DNA of 64,000 nt from Cordilura impudica (Eukaryota; Arthropoda; Insecta; Diptera; Scathophagidae), in the NCBI GenBank assembly GCA_963682025.1, contig OY821522.1:32365849-32429848 (forward strand). The letters are read 5' to 3'. Below the pieces are notes generated by a model. It was not told the DNA's origin. It saw only the letters and a program-made list of their open reading frames with translations, and did not search any database. Below, piece after piece: positions 55,301 through 64,000 of this stretch. Positions within the stretch are counted from its first letter, which is position 1; every line of letters begins with the position of its first letter. The translations under genes were made by a program, and so were the position numbers.

Positions 55301-55716
55301 CAACAGGCGTGACACCATTCTTTGCGCTGTTTGGATATCATTGGTACGCAAATGGGGCAGATTATAACCTTGCCAGAAAACTGAAATCCCTGACCGATCA
55401 CAATATAGTGTCATTAGATAGGGAAGACCGTAGAAAGCTAATTCAGGAAAAGATTATAAACAATATGCATGAAGCATACAACAAAAGCGCCATGAGGTAT
55501 AATAAACAGGCGAGAACGACGAAATTTAAACCGGGGCAAGAAGTTTATAGGCGAAATTTTGCACAGTCAGATTTCAAAAATAATATAAATGCAAAATTCT
55601 GCAGAAAATTCGTCAAGTGCAGAATAGTAAAGCCGGTTGGCAATAACATGTATGAGTTAGAAAACCTTAATGGTAGAACAATAGGAGTTTTTCATACAAA
55701 AGATATAAAAGTCTGA
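52234..55716 (+). CDS. pol: Pol polyprotein of element B: protease-RT-RNase H-integrase (1160 codons)
   Basis: Protease GLLDSGASISVLG (Asp near residue 166). RT: KNRFCLDARKLNDVT, FISSVDLKYAFWQI, FRVMPFGLCNAAQRLC and FIYLDDLLII (YLDD near 472). RNase H: QCDASEYGIGAVLF (near 622), VTEKECLAAVMAVKR and VITDHASLKWL. Integrase zinc region: HDATTSAHGG ... NCQVCKESK. Integrase core: KLYIDFLGKYP, IHSDNGPQF and the glutamate in NASERVN. It ends in a C-terminal domain without an obvious chromodomain. All catalytic residues seen are present and no stop interrupts, so this is a potentially functional copy. The first residues come from the gag overlap; there is no ATG of its own that must be used. It is followed directly by GTGCAATA-repeat 3' sequence. 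Confidence 0.95.
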   Translation: MPEMQNTGKLETERDFDGGITFLEKRPEPTTTTIPKQTSIPAITKEQNVKHFAKIRHYLPKEIREENYQMIRQRIFNEDPMPEQISKESNSDEDFPDFFRQQQQPQNKNLSNAKYRQVLKLRSDYSKRKSNRKLIIESINHVRKSIDPRPYAEIFIEGKMYKGLLDSGASISVLGRNCREMLENLETDMKPLFTKVYAANGQAHRVLGKIKLEVVYKNEIKNINFYLCPDLEQEIYLGVDFWREFNIAPQIMATEEVNLEIIREMQRDIKSDSHKMKMHDLTEQQKQQLQETINKFPTFEKDGLGCTRLEKHQIKLVDGTNPVKERHYPMSPAVQDIVYTEIDNMLALNVIEESDSPWSNRTTVVRKPGKNRFCLDARKLNDVTVKDAYPLQNIDGILSRIDQTHFISSVDLKYAFWQIELEEAKPCTAFTVPGRPLYQFRVMPFGLCNAAQRLCRLMDKVIPARLKSNVFIYLDDLLIISDEFSTHLKLLNQVADCLKKANLTIGLRKSMFCFKELKYLGFVIGGGMLRTDPEKVAAIQKITLPKSPREVRSFLGTAGWYRRFIKDFASISAALTDTLRKGKKFAITPEAEEAFETLKYCLTTAPVLRHPDFSKQFYIQCDASEYGIGAVLFQKNDSGDENPIAFYSQKLNSCQKNYSVTEKECLAAVMAVKRFRPYVEMMKFTVITDHASLKWLMSLKDLSGRLARWSLQLQAYDFTIEHRKGSDNVVADMLSRMAVQIDELDNDYFNFETNEFESEEYVALVDNILKNQNKLPDLKIEDGKIFKKAIYDRDENIEENIWKLWVPQDITNILIEKAHDATTSAHGGLHKTLNRLKRLYYWPRMTTQVRNYVLNCQVCKESKPSNQKLRPTIGDEVQTERPFQKLYIDFLGKYPRSKRGNAYIFIAVDHFTKFTFIKAMKDATAKNVVQFLVQEIFNKFGVPETIHSDNGPQFVSTIFNEMIASYKINHLRTAFYSPQSNASERVNQSVLAAVRSYLEKDQRDWDLYLSEIECALRTSVHSATGVTPFFALFGYHWYANGADYNLARKLKSLTDHNIVSLDREDRRKLIQEKIINNMHEAYNKSAMRYNKQARTTKFKPGQEVYRRNFAQSDFKNNINAKFCRKFVKCRIVKPVGNNMYELENLNGRTIGVFHTKDIKV

Positions 55717-57258
55717 TTTAAAGTGCAATAAAGTAAATGTAAACGGTGATAAAACAACCCTTGAAGTGCAATATAGGATTAAGAGTGCAATATAGTTTTA
55801 AGTCTATGTTAGTTACTCGTCCTATATGTGCCTGTTAATTTCGTCCTATTAAATTAGAAAGACCTGTGATACAAAACCTTCCCTTTGAGTGCGATAAAAA
55901 GTAATATCATTTCAGTGCAATATAAATTAGATTGAATTAGAATTTTTACATAAGATAGAAGTGTTAACTACGGTCACTTTTTACTTATAATCCGTTTGGC
56001 AGTACAATTAATTTCGTCCGCAATGACTAATTCGCTGTTTTGTCATACCAAAAGCTAACGTTTCTAAGCTGGTTATATGTATAACCGTCATTGTACTAAT
56101 GGTGCGTTTCCGTTAACACCCTGGAGAACTATGCTATTAAGGGCTAGGAACCGTTAGTCACCGAGTACAATGACAAAAATCTGAGTCCGAATTTACAGCG
56201 TGGCGGACAAAAGAAGTGAATTAATTACACATTTTATTCTTTTTTTTAATCACTTGGAAAAAATGTGGTGTCACGATGACTAAAAAAATTTGTAACTGTC
56301 AAACGCTTTAAGTAATGAGCCCGTAGGAAACAACTAAGCAGATGGTACAAGAAGGAAAAAAAAAAACGAATACAAAACGTTTTGTTTGTTGGGGTTAGGC
56401 TATGATATGCTAATGGCAATAATATAGTAAATTATAGAAAAAGGAAAATATAAAACTCACATGATAACTATTTGATGAATTTATTGATTCAACAACGCAA
56501 AACGATAAATAAAATCTGAAAGGCAAAAGAGAGGACAAATAAATCTTGTTAGATACTAAATATTTCATGTACTTACCTGTTATGCCCGGCTTGAGACATC
56601 TCAGGGCGTGAGAATTCCCCACGTTGGGACAAGCACCCTTTAGAAGATCTAAGGAAAAGTCGGAAAAAAATAGTGAGTCGAATTTGTTTTTTTTTGACAA
56701 TCGATTTTTTTTTAAGAATTCATTCTTTGGAAAGTCTGACCGGATCCTTTCAAAAGTGTGATAAAAGTTTTTAATTTTTATTTGTTTTTGTTAAGAATTT
56801 ATTCTTTAACAATTCTGATTAGTTTTTCTTTGCTAGTTTTTACACAAATAGGGGCTTAATGCTTTTAAGATACTTAGCTGTTTTTTTTATGAAAATATAC
56901 CTTTAAGGTTCTGAGCTGAAAGCTCAAATAAAACCTTCGTATTTTTTTTGAGTTTGAGTTTAAAGAAGTGATTCTTTTTAAGGTAAGCCGATTTTGTTTT
57001 TAGGAAAGAATCCACCCTGTTCAGAAACGCGTAAAAGTTTGAAAGTAAAATTATGGAAAGAAGTGTCGGAAAATTCTGGCATTAGTGTTTTATTTAATTT
57101 TTACGAATGAAGTAAACCGGCTGAATATATCTTTTGTTTGTATGAGTTCCGTAAGTTTCTTTTTATCAAACAAAGAATTCATTCTTTACTTACCCTGTCA
57201 GATTAAAATTTTTCCGCACACCGTTCCTCCCGCGTAGACGTTGGTAGTCACGGAGTTT
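55717..57258 (+). other. 3' noncoding region of element B
   Basis: No envelope frame. Just after pol, several GTGCAATA(T/A)A words occur at 55723-55930. A ~170-base block at 56035-56210 (CTAACGTTTCTAAGCTGGTT...) matches element A. The tRNA-like relic is at 56584-56630, and CCGCACACCGTTCCTCCC (about 57216-57233) matches element A. Immediately before the 3' LTR the sequence is GTCACGGAGTTT, so no purine tract of the usual length is seen. Confidence 0.75.
56584..56630 (+). pseudogene. tRNA-Lys(CUU)-like relic in element B
   Basis: GCCCGGCTTGAG, then ACATCTCAGGG, then CCCCACGTTGGG: the tRNA's 5' acceptor strand, variable/anticodon-3' side and 3' T-arm/acceptor strand, with the D-arm and anticodon loop deleted (47 nt). 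It has the same orientation relative to pol as the longer relic in element A (1666-1727). Both are flanked by ACTTACCTG, the complement of a perfect splice donor. Confidence 0.6.
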
Positions 57259-59491
57259 TGTTGCGGGTGCCTGTGGATGAGGGAGACCTAGAACAAAAAA
57301 ATGAAACCATTAGATGTAAAAAATTTATGTATTGGGTTGTAGTTTTTATTTGTTGTATATGGTGGTGGGAGTTGAGGTAGATGCGTGTGATTTTTTTTTG
57401 TTTCTTTTGGGATGGTGAAGCTGGATGCCAGAATGTGATTTTTTTTTTTGCATTTTTTGTTATTTCTTGGTATGATATTAGTGATTATTTTTTTTTAATA
57501 TTTATTATGTACTGTTTCGATATTGCTATGGTTTATTGTAGGGAAATGGCATGTTGGTAGTATTGAGGTTATTCACAATAGTTTTATCGTAAAAGTGCTG
57601 CCAAATTTTCTGGGGTTTGTGAAGGGAAAACAAAGCTGTATTTTTGGCAGATTTCCATTCATAAATCCCGGCAAAGTAATGGGAATTAACATTCCTGTTT
57701 TTGGTGTCTATGTTATATGTGTAATTCGTCAGTTTTGATGGCTGCGGATTTTCTGTAATGCGATTGGCCAAAAATTAGGAAAAAAAAAGATGGAGATTTT
57801 TGCGGGAACTGTGTGTTTGGGGCAAAAATCAACAATATAAATAAGAGATAGCCGGCCGGGGAACGTCATTAGCAGTGAACTCTTCATAAATAACAGTGTA
57901 TACGGTGTGATAACAGAAAAATATAAAAATCAAAAGTTTAAATTCAGTGGAGTTAAGAAAACTAATCCAGTGGCAGCAAATTAAATTTTATTATTAAATA
58001 AAATCTAAGAGGAAATAATTAATAGGTGAGTGTGTGTGAATTAGAGTGTGTAGAATATAAAATAGTGATAAAACTTATGTGGGTGAATTAGGTATCCCAA
58101 TTGAAGTGTCCAGCCGGGAAAGTTTCGCTGAAAACCGTTGTGATATCCCAGGGATTAAGGAGAGGAACCGTGTTGGAGGTTGTTTAAAATCTAGCAGCCC
58201 TGGTGGGGAAGTATAACCTGAAACAAAAAAAAAGACACAAATACGGTGAATCTGTGATATTTAAGGTAAAAGTAGATATATAAGTTCAGAATACTCCCCG
58301 GTTGAAATTGTCCATGGTGAAACGGGCTGCGGCCTTCATGTGCACGTGAAACTGTGAAAGAAAGAGCAGAAGAAGCTTGAGAGTTTTAAAAAAAAACTGA
58401 ATTTAAAATTTTTTTGATATATATATGTGAAAAGTCAAGGCAGAAAAGAAAAAATTTGGAATATTTGAAAAAAAAAAGGAAAGTATAAAAACCATATAAG
58501 TATAAGAAAAAGTTATAAAGTTATAAAAAAAAAGGAACATTTCAAAACTAGTGTTAAGTTAAGTGTTAGTTTTTTTTAGTTAGGGTTTTTTTTTGTAGTT
58601 TAAATGCCTATAAATCATTAAATTGTTTTTATGTAAGAAAAAAATGTAAGTGCCCAAATTTTTAAGTGTCCAAAAATAGTGTTCAAGATATGTTAAGCGT
58701 ACAAAGTTGGCGGTAATTGGAATACGTGTAGTTTTTTTTTTTTTTGGTGTTTGTGAATCTGGTAAAACCAACCTAAGAGAGCTCATTTAGGTAGGGTGTT
58801 TTGTTTTGTTTCGTGTGTTAGTGCGGACTCAAAATGGAGTCAGAAGTGTAAACTTTGTGAGCCTAGGTAAAATCGCTAAATTTCAGCAAAAAAAAAAAAA
58901 AAAAAAGGAGCAAAATTTAAATCCGTTATAAATAAAAATTTAGAAATTTTGGCACAGTGGTATTTAGTATTTAGGTTCTTTTTTGTCATTTGTGAATTAA
59001 TGTTAAGGAATAGGGAATTTGGATTAAAGGAAAATACTGTATATTACTAATTTAAGTGCAAAAGAAAAAAAAATAAGAAAAATTCGATTGTTTAGTTTAG
59101 TTTTCTGTGGTTTGTTTAAATAAAAAAATAATTATGTTATGAGTTGAAAATTTTTAAAGAAATATGTTGTGCTAATTTATTGTTGTGGTGAAGTGCGGAT
59201 GTGGTAAGTGGGCTTAGTGTCACAGTGTGTGTGGGTATGGGGATCACTTTAAATCGTATAGGCCAACAGTGATCTAGGTTGGGTGGGCGGTGTGGAGGAA
59301 AAACATCTCAGCCTCCCTCGTAACTGTTCGGTGTTTGTGTTTTTTTTTTTGTGTAGTTTTTAGTTTTTTTTTGGTTTACTTATTTGATTGTGCTTGTCCC
59401 TGGGCTGTAGTGGTAGGTTGGAACCAGACCCTAAGAAGCCAAACTGAGCTGGCTGGCATCACCACTACAGTGCCTTTGGGGGCACGTAACA
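57259..59491 (+). repeat. 3' LTR of element B (2233 bp)
   Basis: Near-identical to 47015-49250. Visible substitutions include ATGCGTGTG/ATGCATGTG, CAAAGTAATG/CAAAATAATG, GTTAAGCG/GTTAGGCG and AATCGTATAG/AATCATATAG, plus A/T-run length changes. The end GGGGGCACGTAACA is followed by the GACT duplicate. Confidence 0.96.
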
Positions 59492-59829
59492 GACTTCTTA
59501 ATTCATTAAAAACTGTTGTTGCTGTTTACATTCTATTTCAAAATGTTTTGTTATATATGTAGAAAGAAACGAGCAGAGTGTAAAAATAGTACACAAATTT
59601 ATCGTATTACACTTTGAGAAATTTTAACATATCAATACCATTAAAATTAAAATTATATATTCAAAAATAATGATAAAAAATCAAAAAAAAGATGCTAAAA
59701 GCAACTTTTTATTAATAAAAGATGCTAAGTTAGCATCTAGCAACTTTTCATAAATTTTGGATGCTAAGCAACAAAAAAAGTTGCTAAATCTAGCAACTAA
59801 AATGCTATAATGGCATCACTGTCGCTGAC

Positions 59830-60172
59830 TCGTTTAGGTCGTTGTGAAGTATGAAACCGTATACTTTAGTTAATAGTTGCTGAAGTTTAGTACCATCTCA
59901 CATTCAGACAAAAAACATGTGCAACATGTTCAGGCTGAAAAAAAATAAAAAGGAACAAATGATGTAAAATGCAAACATTTGGAATTGTTTGTTTTTAAAA
60001 GTGAATTAACCAAATTATTTATGTTAAGTGTATTATTATTGTACTTTATTTATTACTCCAATATAGAAATGAAATAAAGAAAATATAATTAAAAAAAAAC
60101 TAAAACTCAATTCAAATGAAAAAAATTTAAATACTAAGTGTAAAAAACAGCAACAACACAAAAACATACGCA
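59830..60172 (+). other. Putative upstream/5' UTR region of the host gene
   Basis: Host sequence to the right of the hAT target duplication; its left-hand continuation is 45698-45758. The end (AACAGCAACAACACAAAAAC) is a fly-like A/C-rich 5' UTR leading to ACGCAATG. No promoter element is clear. Confidence 0.45.
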
Positions 60173-61225
60173 ATGATTATAATGTTAAAATTTGTAAACA
60201 TGAGTTTCATACACGATCCTATACTGGCTCTGATGCACAAAATACAAAAATGGAACCGTTATTATAATGACCTATTTTATTGTTGCAGTTCGAAGTTAAG
60301 CAAAAGGAGAAAAAGATCAGAAACTATAGCAGGAATAAGAGCAAGAAAGTGTGTTAACTGTTGTGAAAACACATCGTATCAGTGTGCGAACAAAGTAAAT
60401 AGCGAGGTTTTTAAACTCATTAATTATTTAACACATGTCAGTTTATACTTCCAGAAAATCTTTAATGACTTACATTTCATAATTGTGACATTATTATTAG
60501 CCCTTATAACAACAACAGCAAATAGCATAGATAATGAGGACAAAACTCAACGAAACACTTACACTCTGGCATCATTACCCATAGAAATTTCAGCACCAGC
60601 AGCAGTAATTCCTTTCATGGTTTTAAACACTACCCATCCCTTCTATATGCCTTGTTTGCATATTCCATATACTCTACATCATGATAGAGTGGGCAAATCA
60701 TTTATTTTTAGGCAAACAATTTTAAAATATTTCAATCATCGTCGTCATGTACGTAAACTTTTAAAAATGAAACAGTATGAGAAAATTAAAAACTATAAAT
60801 GGCCTAAAAGTGATCGAATAATGTTAATCGTTAAAATACATCATCTCTGTCGAATTTCCAAAACTACCGAATCCAATTTTTTCAATGCAAACATAAACTT
60901 TAAAAATAATTTAACCAAAAACGATTATTATAGTAAAATTATAAATACTAATGACACACATCCAGTCAATATACATACAAACGAAGATGTTACAAATGCC
61001 AGCAAAAAACTCGATGATGATTTTAAAGTTAACAAATTAGATTTTACTGGTGACTTATTGCCACCTGTTACTGCAATCATTCAAGCTATTATGGAATATC
61101 TATTTCAAATCGCATCTGTCGACCATCGTCAGTATTTGTACACTGATCAACAAATTGATCATTATAAACTTATGAAATTAGTGATGAATGGCTTGAGCTT
61201 ACAAATACCACCCAACATTAAAACA
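60173..61225 (+). CDS. Putative host protein, N-terminal coding exon (351 codons); possible TGF-beta-ligand propeptide
   Basis: The only long frame here not explained by a mobile element. ATG at 60173 (MIIMLKFVNMSFIHDP) follows a fly-like ACGCA context. Features: a basic Cys-containing N-terminus (SKRRKRSE, CVNCCENTSYQC), one hydrophobic segment near residues 100-119 (LHFIIVTLLLALITTTANS) that could be an internal signal peptide or anchor, possible N-glycosylation sites (NTTH, NDTH), basic clusters, and an end DHYKLMKLVMNGLSLQIPPN. That end resembles the 'I...IL..L.L..PPN' start of TGF-beta propeptides. GTAAGT at 61226 is a perfect donor in phase 0, and the frame beyond it runs into repeat-like sequence. 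The identity is a guess; that it is a real exon is likelier. Confidence 0.5.
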
Positions 61226-61231
61226 GTAAGT
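61226..61231 (+). promoter_or_regulatory. Candidate 5' splice donor
   Basis: ACA|GTAAGT directly follows codon 351 of the upstream frame, matching the consensus at all six intronic positions. The remaining sequence of the window would be intron. Confidence 0.6.
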
Positions 61232-62369
61232 AAAATAAAGGACTTCTTTATTTTTATACCCTACAGGAGTGTATGGCAATCACTGTTGTCATGATTATTT
61301 TAGAAAAACAAAATTTCTGAAAAACTGCTACCATTCAACAATATCCGTCCATATAACTGTGTGCCTATCTAAACCATCCTATAAATCATTAGACTAATAA
61401 TAAATCCATACTTGAACTTTTTTAGCCATTATACACATTTAAATGAAGATGATTCTGATAGTGATAGTCGTCAGTGAGGTGGGCCGTTTTTAAAAAAACC
61501 AATTTTTTAGTTTTTCAAAATATTACGCATATCTTTCAAAGAAACCATATGCAAATGTGCATCATGTGAATGAGTTTTTGGAGGCACGTATTATAGATAT
61601 GCGATAAATAATTTTAATTCTAATGGGTTTTGTAGGAAGATGTTTAAATTCAAGAGATCAAATTAAAATAAAACCGAAATAGGCATATTTTCATAATTTT
61701 TTTTTTTTTGAAAATATGAATAATGTTGGATTATTTATTTCGAATACACGTTATAGTATAACATTTGAAGAATCTTTAAAAAAAATTTCAGCGAATCTCC
61801 GGAGGCGCCTTAACAATAAGTTTTGTGGTTAACATCGTAACTCGTTATCGGATCATGTTAAATAAAAACAAGAGTGTTAAATTCGGCTGTGCCGAATTTT
61901 TTAATACCCTCCACCTGCGTCTTAAATTCAATATTACGCCCAATGTTGACTACGGCTACCACTTTAAAACTATTGCCGATACTGAAACATCAATTCCGAA
62001 TACCAATTAAATTTAAAGATAATTTTTTTTTTCTTTTTGGTCAGTTTCTATAATAATTTCTTTTTATACAAAATAATGATCATGTGTTCTATAGAACGAA
62101 TTAATTACTATTTGATTACTGAAGTAGAAATCCTATGAGTTCCCTAAGTCCTTCATAGAACACTAACGAAAATTATTATTTAACACAGCCGGCGTTATAA
62201 TAACAAGTAGAAGTAATACGATAATTAAAAAAAATCCAAATGGCTAAAAATTATTAATATTTAAAATAAGCGAGTTTTAATATATTTTTTTCTGAATTAG
62301 CAAGTAATATGTTAATTGAAGGATACATTTAATACGAAAAAAGAACTACATAATAATAACAGGTAAAAA
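61232..62369. other. Presumptive intron with a dispersed-repeat fragment
   Basis: AT-rich, with no credible coding frame. At about 61872-61918 is the dispersed repeat AATTCGGCTGTGCCGAATTTT followed by AATACCCTCCACCT, shared with 5440-5475. Its first part is a short palindrome (AATTCGGCTGTGCCGAATT). Confidence 0.5.
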
Positions 62370-63435
62370 ACTATATATAGAAACTATTAATAGTTAATTT
62401 TTAATTTTTATTTTTTAATTTTTAGTTGTATATTTTTAAGTTTAAATTTTTTATTTTAATTTTTAATTTCAATTTTTAATTTTCGATTTTTAATTTCTAA
62501 TTTTTCATTTTTCATTTTTAATTTTAATTTTTTATTTGAATTTTTCAATTTTCATTTTTAATATCTAATTATTAATTTTTTAATTTTTAATTTTTAAATT
62601 TTAGTTTTTAATTTTTAATTTTTGATTTTAAAATTTTAATTTTTAATTTTTAGTTTTTTATTTTTAATTTTTAATTTTTAGTTTTTAATTTTTAATTTTT
62701 ATTTTTAATTTATAATTTTTTAATTATTAGTTATTAATTTATAATTTTATTTTTTAATTTTAAAATTTTAATTCTTAATTTTTAGTTTTTAATTTTTGAT
62801 ATTTAATTTTTAAGTTTTTATTATTAATTTTTAATTTTAATTTTTAATTTTAAATTTTAAATTTTTAATTTTCCATTTTTCATTTTCCATTTTCAATTTT
62901 TAAATTTTAATTTTTAATTTTTCAGGTTCCAATTTTCATTTTCCATTTTTAATTTTTAATTTTCCATTCTCCATTTTTCATTTTCTATTTTTCATTTTCC
63001 ATTCTCCGTTTTTCATTTTCCATTTTCTATTTTTCATTTCCATTTTCCATTCTCCATTTTTCATTTTCTATTTTCCATTTCTCATTTTTCATATTCCATT
63101 TTCCATTCTCCCTTTTTTCAATTTAAAATTTTTAATTTTTTTTTTTTTTAATTTTCCGTTTTCCATTTTTATTTTCCATTTTCCATTCTCCCTTTTTCAA
63201 TTTTAATTTTTAATTTTTCATTTTCCATTTTTTATTTTCTATTTTTCATTTTTAATTTTTAATATTTAATTTTTCATATTCCATTTTCCATTGTTCATTT
63301 TCCATTTTCCATATTTCATTTTCCATTTTTCATATTTCATTTTCCATTCTCCATTTTTAATTTTCTGTTTTCCACTTTTCATTTTTTATTTTTCGTTTGT
63401 AATTTTTCATTTTCCAATTCCATTTTTCATTTTCT

Positions 63436-63466
<31 letters not shown>

Positions 63467-63725
63467 CTCCATTTTCTATTTTCCATTTTCCGTTTTTCAT
63501 TTTTACTTTTTAATTCTCAATTTTTAATTTTTCATTTCCCATTTTTCATTTTCAATTTTCCATCTATCGTCTTCCATTTTTCAATTTTAAATTTTCAGTT
63601 TTCATTTTTCTTTTTCCAGTTTTCATTTTCCATTTTCCATTCTCCATTTTTCATTTTCTATTTTTAATTTTTCATTTTCCAATTTTCATTTTCCATTTTT
63701 AATTTTCCATTTTTCGTTTTCATTG
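62370..63725. repeat. ~1.35 kb low-complexity tract of ATTTTTA / ATTTTCC words
   Basis: Almost entirely short T-rich words: first TTTTTAATTTTTAA-type (to about 62870), then CATTTTCCATTTTTCATTTTC-type with periodicity of about 6-8 bases. C and G are nearly confined to the CC dinucleotide. A frame of 78 codons (Phe/Ile/His/Pro-rich) at 63291 is a by-product. Confidence 0.95.
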
Positions 63726-63849
63726 TTTCTTTCATATTGGCGATTTTTTTTATTATAACGTGATAACGATAAAAAAATATGTGGCAATACTACAAACATA
63801 GCTCATGGAAGTTGTGTTTCTTGGTATGATTGCATCATTTTTTGTGGCT

Positions 63850-64000
63850 TTTTATACCCTATACCACTATGTGGTTTGGGTATAATGACTTTGTGCTGCT
63901 GTTTGTAACAACCAAAAATATTTGACCTAGACCCATCTTTAATTATACCGATCGAATCAGAATCACTTTCTGAGTTGATTTAACAGTGTCCGTCCGTCCG
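63850..64000 (-). repeat. Dispersed repeat, runs off the window
   Basis: TTTATACCCTATACCACTAT ... AATATTTGACCTAGACC ... GAATCAGAATCACTTTCTGAG matches 35380-35505 in reverse complement. It ends in CCGTCCGTCCG at the window edge. Confidence 0.75.

Larger units (their letters stand above)
47015..59491 (+). mobile_element. Complete Ty3/gypsy LTR retrotransposon (element B), 12.48 kb
   Basis: Direct LTRs 47015-49250 and 57259-59491 begin TG and end CA. The 4-bp GACT flanks both sides (47011-47014 and 59492-59495). Inside: tRNA-Lys-type primer site, 1.6 kb leader, gag (50879-52363), pol in the -1 frame (52234-55716) and a 1.54 kb 3' noncoding region. LTRs over 2 kb, tRNA-Lys priming and the absence of env recall the fly Osvaldo/Ulysses group; that placement is inference. 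The LTRs differ at roughly ten visible sites plus homopolymer lengths, and gag and pol are intact, so it is young and may be active. Confidence 0.96.
45767..59821. mobile_element. hAT transposon (about 1.57 kb without its nested LTR element)
   Basis: Ends CAGTGTTGCCATAAT (45767) and the complement of CAGTGATGCCATTATAG (59821). The 8-bp duplication TCGCTGAC flanks it (45759-45766 and 59822-59829), the hallmark of hAT. The Ty3/gypsy element occupies 47015-59491 plus its own duplicated GACT. The left part carries a minus-strand transposase C-terminus; the right part (59496-59821) has no frame. Subterminal copies of AGATGCTAA lie near both ends. It is non-autonomous, internally deleted or decayed. 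Confidence 0.93.

Noticed and set aside
63291..63527. 78-codon Phe/Ile/His-rich frame
   Set aside because: Translation of the low-complexity ATTTTCC tract.

Overview
This is eukaryotic, AT-rich DNA, most likely from a higher (schizophoran) fly. The evidence is the mix of Ty3/gypsy, BEL/Pao, Jockey/CR1-like LINE, PIF/Harbinger with a MADF-BESS partner, hAT and foldback elements; short T-rich introns; a CAAACATG-like start context; and dispersed repeats carrying the words 'gctgtgccgaat...ataccctccacc' and 'taccctataccactatgtgg', which I associate with calyptrate fly genomes. Nearly all of the window is nested transposable elements. Only one exon, at 60.2-61.2 kb, looks like a host gene.

Layout. 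1-4362: the 3' half of a Ty3/gypsy element on the minus strand (partial 3' LTR, long noncoding 3' region with a tRNA-Lys-like relic, broken pol). 4982-5434: a 453-bp MITE with TTA target duplication. 5929-13142: a large foldback element (FB-A) with ~1.9-2.1 kb inverted arms; its left arm was split by a LINE with an intact 968-codon endonuclease/RT frame, and its right arm by a 491-bp MITE. 13654-21711: a second foldback element (FB-B), a ~2 kb-arm palindrome around a 127-bp spacer, with both arms carrying tandem arrays of a 147-bp satellite monomer. 20.56-31.86 kb: a ~5.65 kb segment (satellite, LINE, satellite) present twice in direct tandem and apparently identical. 32591-36300: a PIF/Harbinger-type element with a MADF-BESS gene (split by a 1321-bp long-TIR MITE) and a convergent broken DDE transposase. 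36301-45595: a decayed Jockey-like LINE whose ORF1 is split by a 6.3 kb BEL/Pao element (5-bp duplication AATGC). 45767-59821: a hAT element (8-bp duplication TCGCTGAC) that itself contains a complete 12.5 kb Ty3/gypsy element with 2.2 kb LTRs (4-bp duplication GACT). 60173-61225: a 351-codon putative first coding exon ending at a perfect GTAAGT donor. It is not firmly identified; its C-terminal end resembles the start of a TGF-beta ligand propeptide. The remainder is presumptive intron with a ~1.35 kb low-complexity T-rich tract.

How the parts relate. The two Ty3/gypsy elements (minus at 1-4362, plus at 47015-59491) are relatives and share an unusual 3' noncoding region. In both, a degenerate tRNA-Lys(CUU)-like sequence lies downstream of pol in the same orientation as pol. 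The complete copy's primer binding site fits the same tRNA. On the antisense strand the relic is bracketed in both copies by splice acceptor and donor consensus sequences. This, together with the satellite-producing palindrome and its recent 5.65 kb tandem duplication, is the most unusual material here. Everything was read by eye; no alignment or database search was run, and boundaries given without a target duplication are approximate.
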